From Calditrichota bacterium (GTDB lineage: Bacteria > Electryoneota > AABM5-125-24 > Hatepunaeales > Hatepunaeaceae), in NCBI GenBank assembly GCA_018644935.1, contig JABGPL010000012.1:1-64000 (forward strand): 64,000 bases of DNA, written 5' to 3'. The notes beneath the pieces were generated by a model, which saw only the letters and a program-made list of their open reading frames with translations, was not told the origin of the DNA and searched no databases. The position numbers were made by a program, and so were the translations under genes. This document shows, in pieces, positions 6,297-16,045 of the stretch (within the stretch, counting starts at the first letter, position 1; every line of letters starts with the position of its first letter).

Positions 6297-8171
6297 ATGG
6301 TACATGAAGAATATAAATCGAAGGTAATGGTTCTGCCGCAAGCAGTTGCAAACAGGATTGCTGCTGGTGAAGTGGTGGAGCGTCCTGCTGCGGTTGTTAA
6401 GGAACTCATCGAAAACTCCATCGATGCCGGAGCTACGAAAATTACAGTCGCGATTCAAGATGCCGGCCGCACACTCATGCGCGTGATAGATGACGGTACG
6501 GGGATGAATGAGGCCGATTTAAAGACAGCACTCGGGCGACATGCTACCAGCAAACTGCAACGCTTTGAAGACTTGGAATCCCTTGACACATTTGGTTTTC
6601 GCGGGGAAGCTTTACCTGCTGTAGCTGGCGTTTCCCGCCTTGAAATTATTAGCAGGCTTCATAATTCGGAAGTTGGAACTCAGCTGAAAGTTTCAGGTGG
6701 TACCATCGACCGCTGCGAACCGGTCTCGACCTCACCAGGGACCTCAATCAGTGTCAGTGGTCTGTTTTACAATGTACCGGCCCGAAGAAAATTTTTAAAA
6801 AGCGATGCGACCGAGTTTAAGTGGATTGCCGTTGTGTTCCGCCAATTTGCACTATCTTTTCCCGGGATTGCGTTTGAATTGTATCGCGGAAAAAATAAGA
6901 TTTACGACCTGCAAGCCGCCTCACCGATAAAGCGAATTGCCGAGATGTTCGGTGATGACATTGCTGAGGAGTTGATCGAAGTCAATCTGGAGCGTGACTG
7001 GATTAAGGTCACAGGATTTATCTCTCCTCCTTCTCTAACTCAACGTAACCGCGACTCTCAATACCTGTTTTTAAATCGAAGACCGATTACGAGCCCGACA
7101 CTATATCACTCGATTTATGCCTCATGTGAACCATATTTTGTCTCTGGCGGGCACCCGTTATATATTTTATCCATCGAGACTTCACCGGAAAGATTCGACA
7201 TAAATGTACATCCTGCAAAGAAACAGGTGAAATTTGCCGACGAAAGTGGAGTCCGGTCTGCCATCTGGTCAGCCGTGAGGAATGCGATCACGGGAGCGCG
7301 AACGCCTGAGGAATTGGCTCCTGAAAGACCCTTCGCTAAAGATTCCGGCTCACCTCAGGAAAATGAAGCTGGAAATGGGACGTTAGCTCCAATAAAAACT
7401 CCCGCACATCTAAAAGCATATACTCCGATTCCGCGTCAATACAATGCTCCTCGAGCACCAATATTGCCTTTCCCGGTTGCAGACAGGAGTGAAAAACCTC
7501 AGGAGGAATTAAGTTTTACCACCCCTCAGGATTCAATGCCCACGGCTGAATCACTCCGAAAAGGAATCGAGTTTGACTCTGAGTATGATCATGGCTCAAG
7601 TCAGCAGGAATCACCGAGGATCTGGCAGGCATTTGATACTTATCTGGTTTCACCTCTGAAAACTGGACTTGCGTTTATAGATCAGCATATCGCTCACGAG
7701 AGAATTTTGTATGAAAGAGCATTATCTGCTATGGACAAGGTCCCCTGGGACAGTCAGCAGATATTGTTTCCTGTTACAATTTCAGTTGCATCAGAAGATG
7801 TTGACCTGATACTTGAGGCAATACCGTTGTTCGAGGCGATGGGTTTTGCAATAGAACAATTCGGACCGGTTGATTTTCGGGTGTTGGCAGTGCCGGCAGG
7901 AGTCAGGATATCTGACGAGAGCGAAATGGTGCTGGGTATCTTTGATGAGTACTGCAAGGGCATTTCTGATGATAAAGATCCACGGAAATTACTTGCTGCA
8001 TCGTTTGCATGTCATGCGGCGATTAAAGCAAATCAGCCTTTGAAACCACCAGAGATGCAAAGGTTGATAGAAGATTTGTTTCGGACTGAAGACCCGGAAT
8101 TCTGCCCTCATGGGCGACCGATATATCATGTGCTGAGCCGCAAGGAAATCGACAAATGGTTCAAGAGATAA
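6297..8171 (+). CDS. mutL: DNA mismatch repair protein MutL
   Basis: A 624-residue MutL homologue that links mismatch recognition by MutS to strand removal. The N-terminal GHKL ATPase is complete: ANRIAAGEVVERPAAVVKEL, ENSIDAGAT, DDGTGM, RHATSK and GFRGEALPA. A proline-rich linker (residues about 330-440) leads to the C-terminal dimerisation domain. That domain has DQHIAHERILYE (from residue 462), ACHAAIKAN and CPHGRP. These are the metal-binding motifs of MutL proteins with latent nicking endonuclease activity, as found in bacteria without MutH; the usual DQHA is DQHI here. ATG at 6297 and the later ATG at 6327 are both possible starts. The neighbouring miaA follows after seven bases, a mutL-miaA order known from many bacteria. 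Confidence 0.95.
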   Translation: MVHEEYKSKVMVLPQAVANRIAAGEVVERPAAVVKELIENSIDAGATKITVAIQDAGRTLMRVIDDGTGMNEADLKTALGRHATSKLQRFEDLESLDTFGFRGEALPAVAGVSRLEIISRLHNSEVGTQLKVSGGTIDRCEPVSTSPGTSISVSGLFYNVPARRKFLKSDATEFKWIAVVFRQFALSFPGIAFELYRGKNKIYDLQAASPIKRIAEMFGDDIAEELIEVNLERDWIKVTGFISPPSLTQRNRDSQYLFLNRRPITSPTLYHSIYASCEPYFVSGGHPLYILSIETSPERFDINVHPAKKQVKFADESGVRSAIWSAVRNAITGARTPEELAPERPFAKDSGSPQENEAGNGTLAPIKTPAHLKAYTPIPRQYNAPRAPILPFPVADRSEKPQEELSFTTPQDSMPTAESLRKGIEFDSEYDHGSSQQESPRIWQAFDTYLVSPLKTGLAFIDQHIAHERILYERALSAMDKVPWDSQQILFPVTISVASEDVDLILEAIPLFEAMGFAIEQFGPVDFRVLAVPAGVRISDESEMVLGIFDEYCKGISDDKDPRKLLAASFACHAAIKANQPLKPPEMQRLIEDLFRTEDPEFCPHGRPIYHVLSRKEIDKWFKR

Positions 8172-8178
8172 CGAAATC

Positions 8179-9144
8179 TTGAAGCAGAGTACAGAATTAA
8201 TCAATCTCCCGGTAATTGTTGGACCAACAGCGGTTGGGAAAACTGCCGTAGCAGTACGAATCGCTGAGATGTTTAACGGAGAAATTGTATCAGCTGATTC
8301 GCGTCAGGTGTATAGAGGAATAGAAATAGGTTCCGGCGCTCCTTCACAGGAAGAGCTGGAGAGAGTCCCACACCATCTTGTGGGAATGCTTGATCCGTCG
8401 GAAAGATTGTCTGCCGGTGAGTTCGCACTAATGGCAATGGATGTTATTAAAGACATACAAAAGCGCGGAAAGCTGCCTATTCTTGCTGGTGGATCAGGAT
8501 TGTATGTACGAGCACTTGTTGATGGATTGTCACCGATACCACCCAGTAATGAGGATGTTCGGCAAGAAATCATGGCGGAGGTTTCAAAGCGTGGTATGCA
8601 GGAAATGATATCAGAGCTTGCAAAAATTGACCCAAAATATGCTGAGAAAATAGACAATAACAAGAAACGGCTTGTCAGAGCTGTCGAAGTCTGGCGAACG
8701 ACTGGAAGAACTATTTCCGACTGGCACAGAGAACCTGATTATAATTCTCAATACAACCCGGTGATGTTTGGTCTGGCAAGACAACGTCAGGAACTGATCG
8801 ATAGGATTGAGAGGCGAATTAATATCATGATTGATGCTGGATGGAAAGGTGAAGTTGAAAACCTTTCGGAACATTTCGGGGGATATGATAAAATCCCAGT
8901 GACAGTTACTGAGGGGTTGGGATATAGAGAGATCATCTCCTTTTTGAAAGGGGACATCACTCTCTTTGGTGCCAAAGAACAAATTCTCATATCAACCCGT
9001 CAGTTCGCCAAACGTCAAATGACTTGGTTCCGGGCAGATAAGAGGATAAAATGGCTTGAACTCTCAGGCGATGAAGCCGAAGATGGTTGGGTTAGTTGGT
9101 TACAGGAAGAGTTACAGATAATTGTAAATCAAGATTCGTTTTGA
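8179..9144 (+). CDS. miaA: tRNA dimethylallyltransferase MiaA
   Basis: A 321-residue enzyme that adds a dimethylallyl group to A37 of tRNAs reading codons that begin with U. The P-loop GPTAVGKTAVAV begins near residue 14, followed by the substrate motifs SADSRQVYRG and PHHLVGMLDP, AGGSGLYVRAL, and RRLNR-like KKRLVRAVEVW. The C-terminal part has GLGYREI and TRQFAKRQMTWFR. No ATG occurs before the P-loop, so the TTG at 8179 is taken as start. Length is normal for the family (about 300-320). Confidence 0.95.
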   Translation: MKQSTELINLPVIVGPTAVGKTAVAVRIAEMFNGEIVSADSRQVYRGIEIGSGAPSQEELERVPHHLVGMLDPSERLSAGEFALMAMDVIKDIQKRGKLPILAGGSGLYVRALVDGLSPIPPSNEDVRQEIMAEVSKRGMQEMISELAKIDPKYAEKIDNNKKRLVRAVEVWRTTGRTISDWHREPDYNSQYNPVMFGLARQRQELIDRIERRINIMIDAGWKGEVENLSEHFGGYDKIPVTVTEGLGYREIISFLKGDITLFGAKEQILISTRQFAKRQMTWFRADKRIKWLELSGDEAEDGWVSWLQEELQIIVNQDSF

Positions 9145-9153
9145 GGAATTGAT

Positions 9154-10506
9154 TTGAATACATCGAAAGAAACAAGGAAACCAATCCTTAGCAACTGGAA
9201 ATATCTCCTCGCGATTGTCGGAGTATGCGTAATAGTTTTATTCATCGTCTGGCGTTTCTTTAGCGGAGGTGTTGGTGATCTCCCGTCTGCGGTTGTGCAA
9301 AAAGGCGAGTTTATAATTGATCTCCGGGAAACAGGACGCCTTAGAGCTGAAAACTCGGAAACTGTTTCTGCTCCTCCGGTTCGGATCACGTTGCAAATCG
9401 TCACTCTTGTCGAAGAAGGGAATGTCGTTCAGAAAGGTGATGTCCTCGTAGCGTTTGATTCAACAGAAATCAGACAGCGAATAGATGACCTTGAAGCAGA
9501 GCTGTCAATAACCCGTGCTAATCAGAAACGCGATCTGGCATCTATGGATTCACAAATGGCAGGACTGCGCTCTTCAGTGAAAAATTCCGAAGCCAGCTAT
9601 CGCCTATCAGAACTTCGACTTGAACAGATGGAGTTTGAAGCGGATGTTCGAATCGAGGAAGGCAAGCTGAATCTCCTGCAAGCAAAGCTGTCTTTAGATC
9701 AATCTCGTGATCAGGTTAATGCACAGGAACAAATCAACGCTGCTGATCTGGAATCACTGGAAATGAGGATTCATCAGGCTGAACTTGATCTCAAAAAAGC
9801 ATATCGCGAAATGCGCAAACTTGTCGTCACAGCTCCCGCTCCGGGTCTTGTTGTCTATAAAGAGATGTGGCGTGGTGGTGAGATGGCGAAAGTAAAAATT
9901 GGGGACACGCCCTGGCGTGGGATGGCACTGATTGAACTGCCAGACCTATCTGTGATGATGATTGAAACAAGCGTCAGCGAGGTTGATGTCGCCAAGATTA
10001 AACTCGATTTACCGGTAATAGTAAAACTCGACGCTTATCCGGAACCCGAATTTCACGGCATAATTGTAGATATTGCGAATATGGCAAGCACAGATCCCGG
10101 ACAAAATGACGCAAAAGTGTTTGATATCCTGATTAGGCTCGAAGAGTCAGGTCCACTTCTTAAGCCTGGAATGTCAGCGACGGCGAGGATAATAATCGAC
10201 AGGATTCCTGATACTCAATGGGTGCCGATTGAATCGATCTTTTCGAATGACGGGAATACTGTTGTGTATGCCAAGAATGGTCGAAACTGGGAAAAAAATC
10301 TTGTGGACCTCGGACCTCGAAATGATAATTTTGTAATCGTTGAGGCTGGTATTGCTGCCGGAGAGCGGGTTGCACTGGTTGACCCTACAAAACAAATTGA
10401 ATTCAAAAAGAAAGAGGAAGTTACAGAAAAGAATCAGTTAGCACCCGCCAAGAGCAATAATAAAACCAGATCCAAAGGACGTCGAACCTCGCGAAAGGGC
10501 CGTTAA
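9154..10506 (+). CDS. HlyD/MacA-type periplasmic adaptor of an export system
   Basis: A 450-residue membrane fusion protein. One N-terminal membrane anchor (residues about 13-33), then a barrel/lipoyl half (GNVVQKGDVLVAFDS), a long coiled-coil hairpin (residues about 95-220), the second lipoyl half (TAPAPGLVVYKE) and beta-barrel/membrane-proximal domains (LKPGMSATARIII). It would join an inner-membrane transporter to a TolC channel. TTG at 9154 has GAGG seven bases upstream. An unusual lysine/arginine-rich tail (residues about 415-450) extends past the normal fold. Next genes: a MacB-type permease (1 base away) and a TolC-type channel. Confidence 0.9.
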   Translation: MNTSKETRKPILSNWKYLLAIVGVCVIVLFIVWRFFSGGVGDLPSAVVQKGEFIIDLRETGRLRAENSETVSAPPVRITLQIVTLVEEGNVVQKGDVLVAFDSTEIRQRIDDLEAELSITRANQKRDLASMDSQMAGLRSSVKNSEASYRLSELRLEQMEFEADVRIEEGKLNLLQAKLSLDQSRDQVNAQEQINAADLESLEMRIHQAELDLKKAYREMRKLVVTAPAPGLVVYKEMWRGGEMAKVKIGDTPWRGMALIELPDLSVMMIETSVSEVDVAKIKLDLPVIVKLDAYPEPEFHGIIVDIANMASTDPGQNDAKVFDILIRLEESGPLLKPGMSATARIIIDRIPDTQWVPIESIFSNDGNTVVYAKNGRNWEKNLVDLGPRNDNFVIVEAGIAAGERVALVDPTKQIEFKKKEEVTEKNQLAPAKSNNKTRSKGRRTSRKGR

Positions 10507-10507
10507 T

Positions 10508-11755
10508 ATGGTCAGCAAGTTTATAAATACCGAGCTATTGCTTGGTGCAGTTGACGGATTGCGATCACATAAATTAAGATCAGGGTTGACTACACTCGGT
10601 GTTATTTTTGGAGTTGCTGCAGTGATCAGCATGTCATCTATCGGTGAAGGGGCTCGTCGGGAGGCTCTCCAACAAATAGAGCAGATGGGTGCATCAAATA
10701 TAATAATTGATGATGCCAGACCGGAAGATGGCGAAGAAAGAAGAAATGCAATCCGCAGAAACCCCAAAGGTCTTATTCTTGCAGACGCTGAGGCGTTAAA
10801 AAGTGTGCTCGCAGATGTAGAACTTGTTGTACCTCAAAGATTTGGTCCAATGAAGGTTCGTGCTGGATCTCAGGAAGCACAACTGAATATCGTCTCATCA
10901 ACACCCGATATATTTACACTTCAAAAAAACGAGTTGTCCGAAGGACGATTCTATTCCTGGCTTGATGAGGAGGATTTGCGAAAAATCTGTGTACTTGGTG
11001 GAGGTGCAAAACGTGAACTCTTTCCACTTGAATCTGCAATCGGAAAAGATATCCGGGTTGGCAAAGTACTGTTGACCGTTGTTGGAGTACTTGAGAGGCA
11101 ATCAACGGGAGGGGAACTTGAGGGATTTACGATTCGCGACCGGAACACCGATGTTTACGTCCCGCTTTCGACATCCCTAATCCGATATCCACCTGAAGGG
11201 GATGAATCGGTATTGCACAGAATAGTTGTAAGTCTATCTGATGTCAGTGAAATGCGAGCATATGGCAGTGTTATTGAACGAGCCATTTTCAGACGGCATC
11301 ATGAAATTAGTGATTTTGAAGTGATAATACCAGAAGAGCTTTTAAAACAGCACCAGCAGACCCAGAGGATTTTCAACATTGTTATGGGAACAATCGCTTC
11401 GATATCGCTGCTTGTCGGTGGTATCGGGATAATGAATATTATGCTGGCATCAGTTCTGGAACGAACACGGGAGATTGGGGTTAGACGGGCGTTGGGCGCA
11501 CGTCAATCGGATATTGCCAGACAATTTCTCGCTGAAGCGACACTGCTTTCCCTTTCGGGAGGAGTAATTGGCGTTATCTTTGGAATTATTCTCGCACGGA
11601 TTATTTCTATGTATGCAAATTGGGATACCGCAGTCTCTGTCTGGTCAATTCTCATAGCAGTTGGAGTATCTGTTGGAGTTGGAATAATTTTTGGATATTT
11701 ACCAGCCAGGAGGGCTGCAAAATTAGATCCGATTACCGCATTGAGGTTTGAATGA
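10508..11755 (+). CDS. MacB-type ABC transporter permease (FtsX domain)
   Basis: A 415-residue permease with the MacB arrangement: an N-terminal helix (TTLGVIFGVAAVISMSSIGE), a large periplasmic MacB_PCD domain (residues about 50-275) and three C-terminal helices of the FtsX domain, including GGIGIMNIMLASVLERTREI and RRALGARQSDI, which contact the ATPase. Unlike true MacB there is no fused nucleotide-binding domain, and no separate ABC ATPase gene lies in this set or elsewhere in the window. The ATPase must come from another locus. MacB-type systems act as mechanotransmitters that export lipopeptides, toxins or lipoproteins from the periplasm. The stop overlaps the TolC start (ATGA). Confidence 0.9.
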   Translation: MVSKFINTELLLGAVDGLRSHKLRSGLTTLGVIFGVAAVISMSSIGEGARREALQQIEQMGASNIIIDDARPEDGEERRNAIRRNPKGLILADAEALKSVLADVELVVPQRFGPMKVRAGSQEAQLNIVSSTPDIFTLQKNELSEGRFYSWLDEEDLRKICVLGGGAKRELFPLESAIGKDIRVGKVLLTVVGVLERQSTGGELEGFTIRDRNTDVYVPLSTSLIRYPPEGDESVLHRIVVSLSDVSEMRAYGSVIERAIFRRHHEISDFEVIIPEELLKQHQQTQRIFNIVMGTIASISLLVGGIGIMNIMLASVLERTREIGVRRALGARQSDIARQFLAEATLLSLSGGVIGVIFGIILARIISMYANWDTAVSVWSILIAVGVSVGVGIIFGYLPARRAAKLDPITALRFE

Positions 11756-13251
11756 TTATTAAGTCTATCAATTCAAAGTCCGTTAAGAAATTGCTTCGAT
11801 TAGCTCGTCACTACAGGCTTGTTTTTGGCTTAATACTATGTATTTATCTAATAGCAGCTCCGTCCTTGATGGCATCTGATACCCTGAAAATCACCCTTGA
11901 GGATGCACTGTTTCTCGGATTTCAGCAATCTCCAGCAATGCGAACAGCAAGGCTTGATTCACTTTCGGCTGAAGGAGAATGGAAAGCCAGTCGTGGTGGC
12001 CGTTTACCGCAACTTAAATTTTATCAGGATGCGCCGAGTTTACGGGAATCTGTTGATGAACAGTTTGTTTACGATCCTGAAACCGGCAGGGAGCAACTCG
12101 ATTATGTTCCATCGGGTGATCTCAGGTGGCAAAGCCGTCTTGACCTGAATCAAGATCTCCCCTGGGGAGGGACATTGAGTCTATCAAGTCGCATATATAA
12201 ACGTGACTGGTATTGGACGATATTTGAAAGCAAGGAAGAATATACGGAGTATTCACTGCTCCACCGGGTTATGTTTGACCAACCTTTGCTGGAAGGCAAT
12301 CCCGTAAAGCGGGAATTTGAAATATCGAAAATCGATTATTCTACAGGCATGATCGATTATGAGATTAGCCTACGTGACTTAAAATACAATGTTACCCAAG
12401 CGTTTCTGGGGCTCGTTTCTGCTGAAGGTGCATTGGAAATAGCAGCTTTTGATCTTGAGCTTGGACAATCATCCGAGACATTAGCTGAGAGAAAGCTCGG
12501 CGCCGGTCTTATTCCAGAAGTCGAATTACTCCAGATCCAGGTAGACCTGGCACGTCGCAAGGGGAGCCACAAGCAGTCAGAAAATACTGTCGAATCTACA
12601 CGCGAACAGTTGAAATTGATGCTCGGACTTGATCTCGACCAACCGATAAGAGTCGTCTTTGATGTCAACCAGATTCAGGATGTCAAAATTGAAGACCTTG
12701 ATCTAAGCGGTGAACGTCTTGAGACAAAGAGGGGGCGACTCAATCTTGATAAGTCAAAAATGCAGACAAAAGCATCTGTGCTAAAAGAGCGAGTCAATGC
12801 GTATTTGCAGGCATATTACGAACTTGATTCCCGTCGGGATGAATTCGAGGATATCTCAACTACCGGAGACAAGAATTTTGGAGTGTCACTTCACCTGGAA
12901 ATACCGATTTTCGGTTTTGGCACTACCAGTGGGAGGCTTCAAACAATTCGAGCAAGTCAAAAACGCAACGAGTTGCAGCAGAAAACTCGAGAAGCTGCAG
13001 CAATTTCCGATATCCGGGGAGCTCTTCGTAATGTCGAAACAGCTTCCGACAGGATAAAGATCTCCAATGCAGCTGTTGCGCTCTCAGTAAAAAGCCACGC
13101 GATTACCGAGGATAGATTCGAAAACGGAAATATAAACTCACGCGAACTACTTGACAGTCAGCTTGAGTTAACCAGAATGAAACGAGAAGCATTAAATGCT
13201 CAGATAGATTACGAACTTGCAGTAGCGTACCTGGTCAGGATAGCACCATAG
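11752..13251 (+). CDS. TolC-family outer-membrane efflux protein
   Basis: A 499-residue outer-membrane channel protein. The N-terminal signal region is long (basic residues 1-25, hydrophobic core LIAAPSLMA, cleavage before SDTLKITLEDAL). The two-fold repeated OEP architecture is visible: LEDALFLGFQQSPAMRTARL in repeat one, and long coiled helices with LNLDKSKMQTKASVLKERVN and LTRMKREALNAQIDYELAVA in repeat two. Four-base overlap with the permease gene shows translational coupling, so these three genes make the adaptor, permease and channel of one tripartite exporter. Confidence 0.9.
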   Translation: MIIKSINSKSVKKLLRLARHYRLVFGLILCIYLIAAPSLMASDTLKITLEDALFLGFQQSPAMRTARLDSLSAEGEWKASRGGRLPQLKFYQDAPSLRESVDEQFVYDPETGREQLDYVPSGDLRWQSRLDLNQDLPWGGTLSLSSRIYKRDWYWTIFESKEEYTEYSLLHRVMFDQPLLEGNPVKREFEISKIDYSTGMIDYEISLRDLKYNVTQAFLGLVSAEGALEIAAFDLELGQSSETLAERKLGAGLIPEVELLQIQVDLARRKGSHKQSENTVESTREQLKLMLGLDLDQPIRVVFDVNQIQDVKIEDLDLSGERLETKRGRLNLDKSKMQTKASVLKERVNAYLQAYYELDSRRDEFEDISTTGDKNFGVSLHLEIPIFGFGTTSGRLQTIRASQKRNELQQKTREAAAISDIRGALRNVETASDRIKISNAAVALSVKSHAITEDRFENGNINSRELLDSQLELTRMKREALNAQIDYELAVAYLVRIAP

Positions 13252-13286
13252 TTGTAAACGATGATGGAAAGCAAAAAAGGATATTT

Positions 13287-14873
13287 ATGAGTCCACTCAA
13301 GTCCACCAAAGCTGTTCTTTCTACCCTGCTGAAACAGCAGAAGATTAATCCGACCCTGTTCGCACGGATCGCTGATATTTACATGCAAATGGGTAAATCA
13401 AAATCCGCTGAGAAAATACTTAGGGAGGGGGTTAGCGATTTCCCAGACCACATTACAGGATGGATAGTAAAGGGTAATTATCATTTAACGCAAAATGAAC
13501 GGGAAGACGCTCAGGATGCTTTCCTGAAAGCACTTGAACTCAATTTCGACATTCCATATTTGCACGACAGGTGCAGGGCCATTGCAAATGAAATTGGAGA
13601 ACATCGTAGATGTTTTGAGCATACAGCCGAATTGATTCGCCTGGACTCAATGAATGGAGCACTGCAAAACTCCTATCAAATGGATTTGTTGAGGTACATT
13701 GCGCTCGAAAAGAAGGTTGTTTCTGAAGAAGATCTTCAAGAGATGACTATGTCTGATATAAGGCAGCTTTTATCAGACAAAGATCTGCTGCCCGACGAAA
13801 TGCAAAGGCTGGGGAGGATGGAAGTTGCAGCCCTGTTTGACAGTGCTATTCCCGAAATCGACAAAAAAGAGTCTTTAAGTGAAACGGAGTTTGACGATTT
13901 CAGAATTGACACAACCGATTATCCAGAGGAAGTGTCCTCAGAGGCCGAGTCAACAGAGATTGAAGAAGATGACCTGTCATTTTCAATTAGTATCAATCCG
14001 GACGAGCATGTAACAGAAGAACAGAAGCCAGAGCCGTACCCAAATGAGAGGACTGGTGATTTCGATAAACTCGAAATATCTGAATCAGCTGACGAGAATC
14101 AAAATGAGCATCTCGGAAATGCAATTGATCTCGAAGAAAACGATTTTATGACAGAGGAAACAGACGAAGTTGAATCGATCTCCGAAGGGGAAATCCAGGA
14201 CACTTCGGATGATTCAGACATTGGTGAACGGATGAAGATGTTTACCTCTGAAGACGCCAGAGATGACAGTTACAGTTCAAATTCTGAGGTTGAATTTGAG
14301 ATTCCGAAACCACCTGTTGAAAAACGTGAGGAATCTCTCGAAAACGAATTGGACCTTGAAGACGACGATTTCTTTACACGGGAAATAGAGCCCGTTAAAT
14401 CGATTAAAAAAGGGGACATCCCGAGCACATCGGATGATTTGGATATTAGTGAACAGTTTAAGAATATTTATGGGTCCAAAGAAAAACCAGATGGCAATCG
14501 AAGTGCAATTTCTGAGGTTGAATTCGATATTCCTGAGCCACCTGTTGAAAAACAGGCAGTAAATCTCGAGGAAACACAGAAACTCCATGATGGTGATGTA
14601 CCGAACACTCCGGATGAGGATATTCGGGAGCGTTTATCCAAGATTGCAACTGAAGTTACCGGAGTATCGGAAAACCTCCCGCCCCCCAAACCTGCAGTTG
14701 GAAAGAAGAGAATTCCAACAGAAACTTTGGGCGAATTGTATGTAGCACAGAAAAAATGGGATGATGCAATCGGTGTTTACACTGCACTGCTAAATGACTA
14801 TCCTACAAGTGAAAAATACAGAAACAGATTGCAGGCGATTTACAAGAGAATGTTATCTGAAGAGAGAAAATAA
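13287..14873 (+). CDS. TPR protein with long acidic repeated middle
   Basis: A 528-residue protein with no signal or membrane segment, so probably cytoplasmic. Residues 1-110 hold TPR-like helical pairs (ARIADIYMQMGKSKSAEKIL, DAQDAFLKALELN). Residues about 195-475 are very acidic and mostly disordered, with about 75-residue repeats: SEVEFEIPKPPVEK near residue 332 and SEVEFDIPEPPVEK near residue 410, each following a DSDIGE/DLDISE block. A last TPR (ETLGELYVAQKKWDDAIGVY) closes the protein. It begins 35 bases after tolC with AAAGGA before the ATG and may belong to the same transcript. Function unknown; such TPR-plus-acidic architecture suggests a scaffold. Confidence 0.8.
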   Translation: MSPLKSTKAVLSTLLKQQKINPTLFARIADIYMQMGKSKSAEKILREGVSDFPDHITGWIVKGNYHLTQNEREDAQDAFLKALELNFDIPYLHDRCRAIANEIGEHRRCFEHTAELIRLDSMNGALQNSYQMDLLRYIALEKKVVSEEDLQEMTMSDIRQLLSDKDLLPDEMQRLGRMEVAALFDSAIPEIDKKESLSETEFDDFRIDTTDYPEEVSSEAESTEIEEDDLSFSISINPDEHVTEEQKPEPYPNERTGDFDKLEISESADENQNEHLGNAIDLEENDFMTEETDEVESISEGEIQDTSDDSDIGERMKMFTSEDARDDSYSSNSEVEFEIPKPPVEKREESLENELDLEDDDFFTREIEPVKSIKKGDIPSTSDDLDISEQFKNIYGSKEKPDGNRSAISEVEFDIPEPPVEKQAVNLEETQKLHDGDVPNTPDEDIRERLSKIATEVTGVSENLPPPKPAVGKKRIPTETLGELYVAQKKWDDAIGVYTALLNDYPTSEKYRNRLQAIYKRMLSEERK

Positions 14874-14894
14874 CAAAACACACGAAGAGGAAAA

Positions 14895-16001
14895 ATGCAA
14901 CAGAGATTAGATGCATTAAGAAAAAAATTTCGCACTCTGGGAGTGTCAAATTTTATAATAACAAGATTTGAGAATTTCGCACAAGGCAGTCTCCGTTATC
15001 TGTGTGGCTATACAGGTTCTAATGGTGTTCTGCTCGTTACAAATCAGGATGCTTATTTCATCACAGATGGCAGATATATAAGTCAAGCTAAAGAACAGGT
15101 GAAAGGTGCAAAGGTCTTTATCTACTCAGGTGGAAAGAGCATTTCCGATGGATTCACAAGAGAACTCAAGGAAAACAAGGCGATCCGTTTTCGGGGCAGG
15201 ATTGGTTTTGAAGCCCGTGGGACAAGTGCTGAGTTTTACAGAGCCATGCAAACTAAATTTCCTAATTCCGAACTGGTTGAAACCACCGATGTCATTGAGA
15301 AGATTGCCGAAATCAGGAATGATGACGAAATTCAGTTAATCCAAAAAGCCGTTGATATCACCGACCGGGTCTTTAAAGAAGTACTCGGTTTAATCAAGCC
15401 CGGCCAAAAAGAACAAGAACTCTCAGCAGACATTACATACCGGCACATCATGTATGGAGCAGAGAAAAATTCTTTTGATCCAATCGTTGCCAGCGGTCAC
15501 AGGTCTGCACTTCCGCACGGAATCGCCTCGGATAAGGTCATTGAGAAAGGGGACTTTATCACATTTGACATTGGATGCTATTACAAAGGTTATGCATCGG
15601 ATATGACCAGGACGGTTGTGCTTGGGAAAGCGACAGATAAACAGAAAGAAGTCTATGAAGTCGTTCAGAAAGCACAATTAAAAGCAGTTGAGGCAATTGC
15701 TCCGGGAGTAAAATGTGCTGACCTTGATAAAATTGCCCGTGACATAATCAAAGAAGCCGGGTATGGTGACAAATTTACCCATAGTCTTGGTCATGGTGTG
15801 GGGCATCTTGTACATGGACGCCCCGTGCTTAGTTGGGCTGCATTGGGAAAACTGAAACCTGGAATGGTTGTGACAGTGGAGCCTGGTGTTTATATTGAAG
15901 GTTTTGGCGGTGTTCGCATTGAGGATGATGTGCTGGTCACAGAGTCTGGATATCAGGTGCTTAATAATTCACCGCGAGATTTAATTGAAATCGATTGTTA
16001 G
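14895..16001 (+). CDS. M24 metallopeptidase, Xaa-Pro aminopeptidase type
   Basis: A 368-residue cytoplasmic peptidase with the two-domain creatinase/prolidase layout. The N-terminal domain (residues 1-125) has LRYLCGYTGSNGVLLVT and AYFITDGRY; the pita-bread domain carries all five metal ligands: Asp and Asp in TFDIGCYYKGYASDMTR, His in HSLGHGVGHLVH, Glu in VTVEPGVYIEG and Glu in GVRIEDDVLVT. Members cleave Xaa-Pro bonds or Xaa-Pro dipeptides in peptide recycling. The length matches the short aminopeptidase P form of Firmicutes and FCB bacteria. Good Shine-Dalgarno GAGG seven bases before ATG. Confidence 0.93.
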   Translation: MQQRLDALRKKFRTLGVSNFIITRFENFAQGSLRYLCGYTGSNGVLLVTNQDAYFITDGRYISQAKEQVKGAKVFIYSGGKSISDGFTRELKENKAIRFRGRIGFEARGTSAEFYRAMQTKFPNSELVETTDVIEKIAEIRNDDEIQLIQKAVDITDRVFKEVLGLIKPGQKEQELSADITYRHIMYGAEKNSFDPIVASGHRSALPHGIASDKVIEKGDFITFDIGCYYKGYASDMTRTVVLGKATDKQKEVYEVVQKAQLKAVEAIAPGVKCADLDKIARDIIKEAGYGDKFTHSLGHGVGHLVHGRPVLSWAALGKLKPGMVVTVEPGVYIEGFGGVRIEDDVLVTESGYQVLNNSPRDLIEIDC

Positions 16002-16045
16002 TCAATTCGTTTTTTGTTTGTGCAAACTTAATACAAAGAATTAAA

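Noticed and set aside
14277-14588. Minus-strand ORF of 103 codons
   Set aside because: It is antisense to the acidic repeat region of the TPR protein, and its own repeats mirror those of the real gene.
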